Shown piece after piece: positions 1 to 8,787 of a stretch of 12,500 nucleotides of DNA. The DNA comes from Botryococcus braunii (lineage: Eukaryota > Chlorophyta > Trebouxiophyceae): assembly GCA_002005505.1 (NCBI GenBank), contig KV908670.1, positions 55,573 through 68,072 on the forward strand. Reading direction: 5' to 3'. Below the pieces are notes generated by a model that did no database searches, was not told where the DNA came from, and saw only the letters and a program-made list of their open reading frames with translations. Every line of letters begins with the position of its first letter. Position 1 is the first letter of the stretch. The translations under genes and the position numbers were made by a program.

Positions 1-235
1 TACCGTAAAAAGTACAATCATTGGGCTGTTAGGGATATTTGATGCCTTCAGCCGAGAAATTGCATCGGAAAAAGTCTTGTAGTGTTGAAAGCAACAAAAA
101 GTGCGGATCTGCTATCTCGTCGGCAACTGAGGTACAATCCGCTTCTTGCTGGTGGATCCTTATCGAGAATACTCATACACAGCCACACTGGCAAGAACTT
201 CTTGAAGATACTGGTTTTCCGGGGAGCAGTAAATT

Positions 236-1270
236 ATGTTGCGGCGGGCTGCGCAACTAGTTGTCCCAGCGTATAGGAGGGGTCTCCACACAAGCGCAGC
301 CTGCTGGGAGGAGGCACAGTCCGTGGAGAAAGAGGAGTTCTTAGAGAAGTTCCAAAAATATGTATCATCAACCACAGCACCGCCAAACTTTCCCAGCGAC
401 TTTGTTGAAGCCCAGCCCGTCACTGAGGCTTCAGCTGCAGTTCCTGACAAGTTGACGCTAAATTTTTATTTGCCATACGATCAAATCATCAAGGGGTCTA
501 AGGTAGATGTTCGATCTGCCGTTATGCTACCACAGATGTCATGTGCAGTGTCTGGTGTCTTTGGCGTTAGTGCCTTGCCGAGTAATTCAAAGCCTCAGTT
601 ATACATGAACAACATGTTCGAAGGTCCTGCTTGACTTTTTGAGAAGCAGCTTTTGCAAGATTCATCTAAGGTATTTGATTTGCTGTGATGCCATTTTGCA
701 GGTTGATCTAGTTCTGATCCCCGCTGTGACTGGGGATTTTGGTGTAATGCCCGGCCATGTCGCTACTGTGGCCCAACTCCGCCCTGGGGTGGTAACAGTG
801 CACTCAGAGCTGGACAAGGAACTTGAAAAGTACTTCGTCAGCAGTGGTTTTGCCTTTATTCATGCTGATTCATCCGCCGAGATCTGTGCTGTAGAGGCAG
901 TCAAGGTCTCAGATTTGGATCCTGAAGCAGTAAGAGCAGGCTTGCAGGTGGTGCCTATAACGATTTTGTGCATGTGTGAGTCCTCTAGCATTGTACTGCA
1001 TACATCACTGTCACAGATCATTGACATAGGGGAGTAGGCATACTGGGTCTGCAAAGTGTGCTTCTCGCTTTCATATGCTCGATGGCCGTCTACAGTTGCT
1101 GGTGTACACAGGTAGGCTGGTGTTACCGTCTTTCAATAAAGTTTGTTTGAATTTTGCAGGAGTACACTGCAAAGCTGGCAGCTGTTGCAGCTAAGGGGGA
1201 TGATTATGAAACAGCAGCAGCTCAAGTTGGCGTTGAAGTTTACTCTGCACTCAATGCAGCCATATCATAA
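236..1270 (+). CDS. ATP16: Mitochondrial F1F0 ATP synthase subunit delta (bacterial epsilon homologue), three exons
   Basis: Exons 236-502, 702-947 and 1160-1270 join in phase 0 into a 207-aa protein. Both introns (503-701, 212-bp 948-1159) are GT-AG and end in TTTTGCAG. The product is the central-stalk subunit that links the gamma subunit to the c-ring at the matrix side of the inner mitochondrial membrane. Residues 1-20 (MLRRAAQLVV...RRGLHTSA) are Arg/Ser-rich without acidic residues, a typical mitochondrial presequence. An acidic plant-like linker follows, then the beta-sandwich domain from about residue 72 (LTLNFYLPYD). GDFGVMPGH at 100-108 matches the family's G-E-G-PGH signature, and RPGVVTVH and YFVSSGFAFIHA follow. 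The C-terminal helical part ends VGVEVYSALNAAIS, as in land-plant delta subunits of about 200 aa. The start is the first codon of the presequence; upstream ATGs at 40 and 82 are in other frames. No clear TATA box is seen in 1-235. The 3' neighbour, sfsA, is convergent. Confidence 0.93.
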
Positions 1271-2241
1271 CGAAGTCTTGCGCAGTAGCGGAGAAGAAAG
1301 AACGAAAGCTCGTGCTCCTTCTAGACTGTTGCAAAATCGGGGTGGGTAACAGTCGTCATGTTCGTAATCATTGCGAGGCTTACCGGCTTCTTCGGGGGGA
1401 TAGTGTCATGATTGCTGTGGTGGCAAAATGTAGAACATCCTGCTGCTCAGCAATCAAGGCCAACAGCGACATCAGCCAGGTTGTAGAGTAGCAAGTTCTT
1501 GATGGAAATATCTATTTTCCAACGATTTGAGGTGGAACAAGCAGATCCATTGTCACATTGCATGGTCAAGGGCGATCTGTGCTGGGTCTTGAATCCTGAT
1601 GATTGTGGCAATTTGGACAGAATAGAAAGAAGTTCAGCTGCTGTAGGCTTGAAAGAGAGTTCTGCGAAGGACATGTTTTAGCACAATTTGGGGTGGGAGT
1701 GGGGGTGGCAGAAATGTGCATCTGGGGCTGTGGGCGTCAGCGTGCTGCTTTCGCAAAACCTGAAACTGCAGATATCCACTACACTGCCATGCAAGCTGTT
1801 GTGCAGTGTTGAAAGACTGGCTTTGGGTCTATTGGGAACATTTAAAGGTTACTAGAAATAATTAGTTTGTAAGATGCCAGGTCTCTGGACGTGGTCTGCA
1901 AGCCAGTGTTTGTGGTTTTGCCGGATCCCCACACGAGGATCTAAAATTGAGCCTTACGCAAAGTTTGGGGACTGGATACTGTTCTGCATTAACCAAAATG
2001 GTACTCAGAATGGGCTGTCGGTACAAGGCAACGTTGCTGAAATTGAAGAGGGAGGCTTTTCAATGAGGTCCAAATACACAAGACTCCAAAAGGCCAATTT
2101 CTGGCTGCACTGTTGTGTGGGGACTGATGCCAGGGGCAAAGCTGGAAGGCATGAACCATTCCGTTCGCACTTAAACTGAGCGAGGTCACCAAGGCTTCCA
2201 CAGACGAGCAAGTGGTGCCCCAGGGTGGGGAAGAACCCCTG
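1271..2241. other. ATP16 3' UTR and non-coding flank
   Basis: No open frame here has recognisable protein features. Short frames on both strands have no conserved motifs and unremarkable composition. The proximal part is probably the 3' UTR of ATP16, up to the TGTAA at 1868 if that is the real signal. Nothing else was seen. Confidence 0.5.
1868..1872 (+). promoter_or_regulatory. Candidate green-algal poly(A) signal TGTAA for ATP16
   Basis: TGTAA is the usual polyadenylation signal of chlorophycean algae. This is a copy about 600 bases after the ATP16 stop codon, a common 3' UTR length in these algae. The pentamer also occurs by chance, and another lies near 3309, so the assignment is tentative. 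Confidence 0.3.
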
Positions 2242-2278
2242 CCCCCCCCCCCCCCCAAAAAAAAAACAGTGCCCTAAC

Positions 2279-2362
<84 letters not shown>

Positions 2363-2401
2363 GCACGCACGCACGGACGCACGCACGCACGCACGCACGC
2401 A

Positions 2402-2473
<72 letters not shown>

Positions 2474-2526
2474 GCACGCATGCCTGCAGTGCGGCGATGT
2501 GTGGGTGTGTGGTTTGGGGGGGGGGG
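2242..2526. repeat. Compound microsatellite: C15-A10, (CA)n, (CGCA)n, (CA)n, G11
   Basis: A run of 15 C (2242-2256) is followed by 10 A (2257-2266). Then come about 38 CA units (2283-2358), a CGCA/GCAC tetranucleotide block with one GGAC variant (2359-2401), a second CA block of about 33 units (2403-2469), a short CGCA tail, and a run of 11 G (2516-2526). Alternating purine-pyrimidine tracts of this length can adopt Z-DNA. Long frames across it translate only to Val-Cys or Thr-His dipeptide repeats and are not genes. Confidence 0.97.
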
Positions 2527-3789
2527 AGGCAGCATGGTGGCACAGAACCGCACCACATGACCCCACTGTCATGCCAGAAGTGGCAGTCCTATGCAGCAGG
2601 GATGCGGTCCATTGTGCCAACATATTCTGGATGAAAATGGAAACCCTTGGCATGGTGGGAGGACCTCCCAAACACAACAAAGGCTCTCTGTCAGGAGGCA
2701 GATCGGAGCTGGAGTGGGAGGTATGTGGTCCCCATGGGGACTCAGTCTTTACAAGGGATGCTCCCCAAACCCAGCGCTCTCTTCGAAGAATTAATTCAGT
2801 CTCTAGCACCTGCGAGCACTTGCATATTGCCAATATGTCCTGGTGATGTTAGATTCTGAGAAAGCCACCGAGAATACATTTGAAGGGCTCCACTTGAGCG
2901 GAAACCTTCATGCTAAAGTGGTTGGAGTCGACCACAAAGATAGTTGGGCGCTATCAAAAGTTTTGAATGATCAGAAACAGAACTGGACACGAGGCTTCAT
3001 GGTATCTTCGGTATATATATGTTCTAAAGATCAAAACCTACAGTTCACTCATCTGCGGAACAGATATTGTTCCATGCTTTTGGAGAAAGGAATACTTGCC
3101 ACTTGGCCTGTTGCACGGCCTCCAGGAATGGCCTAACCTGGAAACAAAAGTACAAAAGACCTATCATCACTTAAAAGAGATTGAAGTCTCTCGTCATGAA
3201 CATGACAACCACTGCTGCAACAATGAGGAACAGGCAGACATATATGTGAGGGGCAGAGCTCTGCCTGCGTTGCGAGTTGGAGCATAAAGGCTGCAAATAG
3301 AGGTAGATGTAACGCCCTTCCTCTCCTCTCACATACATGTATGCATACCCGACTGCCAATGTATCATTCTCTGTTGCCATGACAGACGTTTGTTAACAGG
3401 GCTGTTTAGTTCAGAAGCAGTGCCTCATGGATACTTTCAAACAGCCGTGTACACTGACGCATAGCAACCGCACAGTTGCACACAATAATTCGGTGGACAG
3501 GTGAATAGTTTGAAGATTGTTGCGATATCGTACTAGAGGCAGTGCGCCATGTCTTACTCCGCTGGTAGAGGCCGGTCCACCATCGTGTAGTGAAGCAATG
3601 AGGCAGTATCGTCACAAGATAGTTCTACTTTTCGTCTGTGTGAATGTATACTCAAATGTTGTATAAACAATCATTACCGCAGTGCGAGCTAAAAGCAAAA
3701 GAAAGAATACAATAACCTGTCAAAGGCACGTCATGTTTTCAGTACGATTACTATATAGTACATGCTACAGAATTATGTCTGCGGGCTGG
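2527..3789. other. Intergenic stretch between convergent ATP16 and sfsA; no gene seen
   Basis: This stretch should hold the 3' UTR of sfsA (minus strand) and spacer DNA. Small open frames on both strands have no recognisable motifs. I found no convincing TGTAA on the minus strand (TTACA as written) between 3000 and 3789; the nearest is near 2748. The sfsA 3' end is therefore undefined. No RNA gene or mobile element was recognised. Confidence 0.45.
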
Positions 3790-4052
3790 CTAACTTGAGA
3801 GGCTGTGCACCAGGTCCACCTCAGCCTGTCCGTCATACACAAGCGTGGCAGATGTGTGGCAAGCGGACAGGTGCCATGAGCACCGCAGAGCCAGGACTTG
3901 AACTCCGGCCTGCACAGCCTCTAGGACAGCCTTTCCATAAGCTGGGTCCTTCACATGGCATGGTGCAAACATCTCGCAATCCCCCCTCTGGATGACGAAC
4001 AGCAGCACAGCTCCATGTCCGTCCCGCACCACCTGCACAGCACAGCCTGCAC

Positions 4053-4118
<66 letters not shown>

Positions 4119-4148
4119 CACACAGACACCCACACCCACCCATCCACT

Positions 4149-4218
<70 letters not shown>

Positions 4219-5619
4219 CGCGCGCGTGTGGAAAATCGAGGGAGGAGGGATGGGGGAGACCCCTAGGGGGAGGGAGGGGAGATCCAGCGCTGGGGAAGGG
4301 GCATGCTTGGGTAAGGTGTTGGGTGTGACGGAGAGCCCTCTGGCTGACTGTGTCAGGGAACAAGGCGATCTTTTTTGCTTGACCAGGCAGAGCTTCGGCC
4401 AGCGTGACACTCTTCACCTCCACGTACACCAACTTGCCGCCAGGCCCCTCCAGCACAAAATCGATCCGGGTGCCCCTGACCTGCACTCGTTCAACACCCG
4501 CTTCAACTCACTGACAAAACATTACAACATCCCGCCCCCCCCTCGGGGGGGGGGGGGGGGCAAAACCAGGGAAGTGGGAGTGAAGAGGGAAAAGAACAAA
4601 AATAAGGAAAGAAAAGATAATCCACACAAACATCATTGTTGCCTCTGCAGTTGCACGGTCCCTGCCAGGACCAGACCTCGTGCACCTTGATGACACTCAA
4701 TTCAAGTCTTTACCGCAGCCAACCAGCTTTTCATGTGAGTGGCACAAAACGTGGCTTCCCTGGGCAAGTGCCAGAAGAGTTTGGCGGAGTGTTGAAAAAG
4801 CTTGTCCCAAATAGCAAGTCTGACATTTCGGCAGAGTGTCTCCCCTGTTGGGGGCATCCTTCAGCCAGAATGGCTGGTTCTGGATGTAATACCATATGGG
4901 CTTTAATTGTTTTTCGGAAATAATGGTTTTTGTGCCCAAAATTTGCATTTCTGGCAGTTAACTCATTTTGGGGGTCTACACCGGAATTCCCAGAGGGTTT
5001 TTGCTTATTTTTGGACCAAAATGCCATGAGTGGTTATTTTTGGGCAAAATGCCCTGAGTTTGACTTACTTGTTGTGGCCACCGATCAACAACACCGGAAA
5101 CACTCAATTTGGTGCTGAATCTGAAGGAATCACCGGTGCACTTCGACTTTTTCGGCACCGGTCACTGGGGTCTCAACAGGCACTACGCTATGCACATCAC
5201 ACACTGCCGGTGGCCACTGCAATGTCCGAGAGGTTTCACCTATTTTGGAGCATCCCTGAGCAATTCGGAGGGGTTTTTAATTGTTTGGGTCCCGGAGCAC
5301 AACTTTCTTAGGTTTTATATCGCTCGAAAACATAAAAATAAGTTAATCAATGTATTAGCGCCGATACGGTATTTCCCTCCTCCCCTGTATGGGGCAGGGC
5401 CTGCGTTGGCGCCGCATAACCCTGTCCATACTAGTGATGCACAGCTCTAAGGCTAATGCATGGCAAGTGCCTGCCAGGCCCCAGCAAGTGTGGATGGAGT
5501 GCTCATGCGATAAGGCACATGAATGCCGGCCCCGAGTGCGCACACAACCCCACCATCTGAAACGGGCGTCCGGGGGGTGTGGGGGCACAGATGCGGGCGC
5601 ACGCACAGGCGCACGCGCG

Positions 5620-5664
<45 letters not shown>

Positions 5665-5665
5665 A

Positions 5666-5716
<51 letters not shown>

Positions 5717-5723
5717 AGACACA

Positions 5724-5806
<83 letters not shown>

Positions 5807-6894
5807 AGGGAAGGAGGGAGGCAGGGAGAGGGGGGGATAGGGTGGGACCTGCGGGTCGGCAACCTCACGCCGGACACTCACATGCGGCAGCTCGGCAGAA
5901 AAGATGCCACTGGACAAAAAGGCAGCAACAACTGCATTTGCCATTGCACTGTGGACTCCAACGTAGGCGCCACTCTCCTCTGGTTGGATAAGTTCTAGTG
6001 TATGCCTGTACCTGACCCAACAGGAACTCTACTAACTGGTCTGGGGTGGGAAGGGGGGGGGGGGTTCCTTACTGCCCCTTTGAACAAAGGCATTCAATTA
6101 ACACTAAAACTCTTTGTGTCAAAATACTATCAGCCACGGTGATCTGCCAACCATGAGGGTCAGGATGCACACTGTTACCAGTTCAACATGAAATGCCACC
6201 TACTTTGGAAGTATCACTTTCATTTCTTTTCATGGCTTCCTTCAAGTGGGATGCATCAAAAAGTTGTTACGTTGCTTACTTCCTTTTAGCATTGGAGGAA
6301 GTGCTGACCAGGACAGGAGCCATTGGGCGATCCAGCAGGCCTGTCATAGGCCCAGTGTTAGGGCAATGCACCACTGTCGGTTCGCTCTCTCCATCAAGCT
6401 GCAGCCCTCAGAAAGCTTTTCAAGCCAGTTTTCCCCAACACCCAACTAACACTCTGTTCGTGGAGGGAATATGCAATCGCAGGGCAACATGCCCCCGATC
6501 TTTCAATAGGAAATGAACCTGTTCGTAATCAATAGGACTGTATCACACGCTTCTCTGAACTGGGAGACACTCGGAGCTCAAGTCACCAGCAGGGCAGTGG
6601 ATAGGGGCCGGGTAAGGCCACTATCAGGGGTAGCGGAACACTGCTATCGTCAGATCCTTCACCCACCAGTACATCTGCCAGGAAGCGTTTGTATCTTTTG
6701 ATCAGCACCCCACGCTTAAGCTTCATGAGCGTGTACGATGGATAAGCTGAAGGTGGTATCCGTTGATCCTGTCCAAGGGTCGTCCCTCCAGGATCTGGGG
6801 CCTTCAAAGTCTTCAATCTCTTTGGCCCTTTGGAAGGTTCCGCATGAGTGCAAGATCTCGTCTTTCGCATCTCGCATCTCGAGTGGAACCCCAT
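3790..6894 (-). CDS. sfsA: SfsA-family protein (sugar fermentation stimulation protein homologue), five exons
   Basis: Minus-strand exons are 6894-6667, 6398-6280, 6011-5849, 4480-4307 and 4032-3790, giving 308 aa (E. coli SfsA is 234). Residues 61-75 contain [15 protein letters not shown], the N-terminal OB-like signature. [10 protein letters not shown] (87-96) is the strongest family motif. [10 protein letters not shown] starts at 116. TRIDF (174-178) and YVEVKSVTL (189-197) supply the D...ExK of a PD-(D/E)XK-like fold (D177, E191, K193, all present). [12 protein letters not shown] follows, and [15 protein letters not shown]...DPAYG lies in the last exon. In E. coli SfsA was linked to maltose use and binds DNA; its biochemical role is unsettled. 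The start at 6894 is preceded by an in-frame TGA at 6904-6906. An alternative Met57 (6726) would give 252 aa. The extra N-terminus is Lys/Arg-rich and might target an organelle, but it is not a clear transit peptide. Introns of 268, 268, 1368 and 274 bp; the last appears GC-AG. Confidence 0.9.
4033..4306 (-). other. sfsA intron 4, likely GC-AG, about half microsatellite
   Basis: Family alignment requires the residues ...RHTQHLTQ to join [11 protein letters not shown] directly. That places the donor at 4306 (CAA, then GCATGC) and the acceptor at 4033 (TGTGCAG), a GC-AG intron in phase 0. No GT donor near 4307 keeps both the frame and the conserved residues. Two GT blocks (on the minus strand, 4216-4155 and 4117-4055) fill about 125 of its 274 bases, and one ends about 22 bases before the acceptor. 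Confidence 0.65.
4055..4216. repeat. (CA)n microsatellite, two blocks, inside sfsA intron 4
   Basis: A first CA run spans 4055-4117 and a second 4155-4216. Between them is a degenerate CA/CCCACC spacer. A short CGCGCG follows at 4218-4225. The sfsA pre-mRNA carries these as (GU)n. Confidence 0.97.
4535..4560. repeat. C8-TC-G16 inverted homopolymer, in sfsA intron 3
   Basis: Eight C (4535-4542) face 16 G (4545-4560) across two bases, so either strand can fold into a very GC-rich hairpin. It lies about 55 bases upstream of the intron 3 acceptor (4481) on the minus strand. The exact homopolymer length is easily misread in assemblies. Confidence 0.85.
5005..5062. repeat. Two-unit ~29-bp tandem repeat in sfsA intron 3
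   Basis: The segment starting TTATTTTTGGACCAAAATGC at 5005 is repeated at 5034 as TTATTTTTGGGCAAAATGCC with few changes. Related GT/T-rich pieces occur near 4928 and 5270. The rest of intron 3 (4481-5848) holds no gene I can recognise. Confidence 0.6.
5608..5803. repeat. (CG)n-(CA)n microsatellite with CAGACA interruptions, in sfsA intron 3
   Basis: A CG-rich start (pure alternating CG about 5614-5628) runs into CA repeats up to 5803, interrupted near 5659-5668 and 5711-5726 by CAGACA units. On the sfsA transcript this is a (GU)n tract beginning about 45 bases after the intron 3 donor at 5848. CG/CA alternation is a strong Z-DNA former. Confidence 0.97.
5803..5837. repeat. Polypurine tract next to the CA repeat
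   Basis: AG-rich sequence with a single C at 5822 directly follows the CA microsatellite. On the sfsA strand it is a C/T-rich stretch immediately downstream of the intron 3 donor. Confidence 0.8.
6053..6064. repeat. G12 run (C12 on the sfsA strand) in intron 2
   Basis: Twelve consecutive G lie about 40 bases from the intron 2 acceptor (6012). On the transcribed strand this gives a C-only pyrimidine stretch upstream of the splice site. Confidence 0.9.
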
Positions 6895-6950
6895 GCATCC
6901 GGATCAAATATCGAAGGAGCACATGTCGGCATGCATACTCTGTCCTGGGA

Positions 6951-6957
6951 TTTTATA
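6951..6957 (-). promoter_or_regulatory. TATA box of sfsA
   Basis: The minus strand reads CTATAAAA, ending about 57 bases before the ATG at 6894. With the usual 25-30 base spacing, transcription would start near 6925 and leave a 5' UTR of roughly 30 bases. This supports 6894 as the true start and argues against a far-upstream exon. Confidence 0.6.
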
Positions 6958-6958
6958 G

Positions 6959-7261
6959 GGCCCCGGGATTCCAGTTGAATGCAATGTTTGCACTGAAAAT
7001 AATTATGTATACGTTATTCAGGTGCACTAACTAAATATACTTGGAGAAGTGATGTTTTTAAAGCTTATGGTCTCGTATTCTTGACGAAACATCTGCACTC
7101 AACTGGCCCCCGTAGTGGTCCCCAGCAGGGGCCCGAAGCTGTCTCACCAGTAATGGGGCTGGGAGATCCGCTTCCGGAACTTAAAAGAGAAAAGTGAACT
7201 CCGGACATCTTATCATGCCCTAGTGGCTGGACAGATGTAACATCTTCTGGTTTACAAGAGT
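6959..7261. other. Spacer between the sfsA promoter and the retrotransposon tail
   Basis: No gene was seen. On the minus strand this is the sequence between the 3' end of retrotransposon copy B and the sfsA TATA box. It contains a few short inverted repeats and no recognised motif. Confidence 0.4.
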
Positions 7262-7829
7262 GGAGTAAAAAAGACCAGCCCAATGTTCAAGAACCCCAAC
7301 CCAAATGTTTCAACCTATGGGTTACACCCGGTGAGCGGCCAGCTGGCGACCCATAGCAGCCGAAATAATGAAACTGACCTGTCGAATAACAAAATATCAC
7401 TCCACATCTTCCTGAGCAATGATGGCTTGGTTCAAAAGCCCCTGGAGCCTCTGCAACAAGGCCAGCGCATCAGCATGCAACGCTCCAAACGTTTCAAAAG
7501 CTAAGGCTTGGAAAGGCCACAGGCGGCTGCTGATGCCACAGCAAGACAGCACAGTGGGTCTGTTGTCTTGAGCGGCGCACGCGGCAGCCCCACCCAGCAC
7601 TAGTGCAACAAGTTGGCAGCAGTGAGCGGTGACAAGCCCACGATGTCGATATAGAGGTCATGCCCCTCCTCCGACGCGTGGAGGCGGAGGTCTGCGCAAC
7701 GGCGCTCCTGGCCAGGGACAGGGGTGGGAAAGGCGGGTTCCTGGGTGACACGCTGACGATCTGAGGTAAGGACTGCGTCGAGGCCGTTACGAACGGAGTA
7801 ATTGTAAAAGGTTATGGGCATTGGCGTAT

Positions 7830-7965
7830 CCTGTAAGCAAGCAGACAGGTCGTAAGTTCGTGCCTCTCCAGCTACAGTCCTCGACGACTGTCTGCTCTTT
7901 AGACACATGCAACTGCATGAACAAGACTGGCATCCTTATGTGCCCAGTATCTTTCCAAACCAGTT
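7830..7965. repeat. 136-bp direct repeat, first copy
   Basis: This copy is identical to 8161-8296 except for C versus T at 7885/8216. The offset is 331 bases. Both copies lie inside the 699-bp insertion but not at its ends, so they are not its terminal repeats. Each contains small inverted repeats (CCTGT...ACAGG and ACAGTC...GACTGT). Confidence 0.95.
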
Positions 7966-8160
7966 CCGTTACACGTTGATCTGTCAATGAGCATCTACAC
8001 ATGGATAAGCTCCCGACGGCTGAAAGCAAGTACTTCCTATACTCAATCAAGACTCCGTCCCTTAGCTGTTTGGGAGACTTGATTGTACCCTAAGATGGTT
8101 CACTTACAAACAAGCAATCAAACATGAACACAATACCAATACACACCCTGCATCACCGCA

Positions 8161-8296
8161 CCTGTAAGCAAGCAGACAGGTCGTAAGTTCGTGCCTCTCC
8201 AGCTACAGTCCTCGATGACTGTCTGCTCTTTAGACACATGCAACTGCATGAACAAGACTGGCATCCTTATGTGCCCAGTATCTTTCCAAACCAGTT
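8161..8296. repeat. 136-bp direct repeat, second copy
   Basis: Second copy of the 7830-7965 segment, 135 of 136 bases identical. The sequences flanking the two copies differ, so only this block is duplicated. Confidence 0.95.
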
Positions 8297-8787
8297 GCTC
8301 GACTATGCGGTGATAGCAGCTTTAATAGTCCTTTCACACTAACGCGTAATCTAGATCAAATTGTACCTTATGTTCGAAATCGACCACAACCTAACGTGTC
8401 TCAAGGTACCTTATGTTCTCAATGGACCCATATCCTAATAGTGCACACCTGAAGATCACTTAAAGCACAAGGCATTCAATACTAATGTTCAGAACTCAGC
8501 AGTAATGTTGGCCGGCAATTGCAACATCCCCCCCTGCGGTGCAGTGGACCGCATGGTCGCCCAAGACATCCATCTCCCTCAGGCAGCACGGGCATTGGGA
8601 GCCCGGCTGGAAAATGGGGATCAAGAGCTGGTATTGAAGGCGGCAGCGGAACGACTCAGGAGGCATTGTTTGTTGCAAGTGGGGAACTGGGAGAGCCAGC
8701 ATCCAGTCAGACGCTCCCGTCTGTGTGAGCAATTGGAGCACAGCACGGTTGCGATCCGAGCGAGCCGGGTCATCAAAAACCTCCCAG

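Larger units (their letters stand above)
7803..8501. mobile_element. 699-bp insertion in copy B, solo-LTR-like (TG...CA, 5-bp target duplication)
   Basis: Copy B protein homology stops after ...GQHY at about 8502 and resumes with SVRNGLDAV at 7802. Removing 7803-8501 restores the continuous reading frame seen in copy A. GTAAT flanks the insert at 7798-7802 and 8502-8506. The insert begins TGTAAAAGG and ends CTCAGCA. TG...CA termini with 5-bp duplications are typical of LTR retrotransposon ends. There is no coding sequence, so a solo LTR or a small non-autonomous element fits best. Orientation is unknown. An internal 136-bp direct repeat is annotated separately. Confidence 0.6.
7262..8787 (-). 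mobile_element. Non-LTR retrotransposon copy B: 5'-truncated, CCHC plus restriction-like endonuclease and 3' tail
   Basis: Read on the minus strand from 8787, this copy starts inside the linker (VFDDPARSDR, then SDWMLALPVP). It continues to a CCHC-type motif CPCC...DVLGDHAVHC (about 8545-8600), is interrupted at 8501-7803, and resumes with YSVRNGLDAVLTS, ADLRLHASEEGHDLYIDIVG (about 7635-7700) and FQALAFETFGALHADAL. It ends in a conserved tail VSFIISAAMGRQLAAHRV and a 3' UTR-like segment down to about 7262. The D...D spacing around ADLRLHA...DLYIDIV fits a restriction-like endonuclease. In-frame stops and frame changes near 7600 and 7400 show decay. Where copies A and B overlap, identity is roughly 85% by eye. 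No reverse transcriptase region is present. Confidence 0.8.

Noticed and set aside
2186..2833. Long open frames rich in Val-Cys or Thr-His repeats (also across 4055-4216, 5608-5803 and 11197-11308)
   Set aside because: They are translations of CA microsatellites, which lack stop codons in every frame; flanking residues show no family features.
4307..4342. GT donors inside sfsA exon 4 (for example CTCC/GTCACA) as the intron 4 5' splice site
   Set aside because: They would remove conserved residues RHTQHLTQ and put exon 5 out of frame.
7822..7866. tRNA-like A and B boxes at the start of the 699-bp insertion (possible SINE)
   Set aside because: The B-box-like GTTCGTGCC lacks the invariant A, box spacing is short, and the second 136-bp repeat lacks the A box. 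TG...CA ends with 5-bp duplications fit an LTR better.
7830..8296. CRISPR array or terminal repeats of a TRIM element
   Set aside because: There are only two repeats, they are 136 bp long, and neither sits at the insertion ends.
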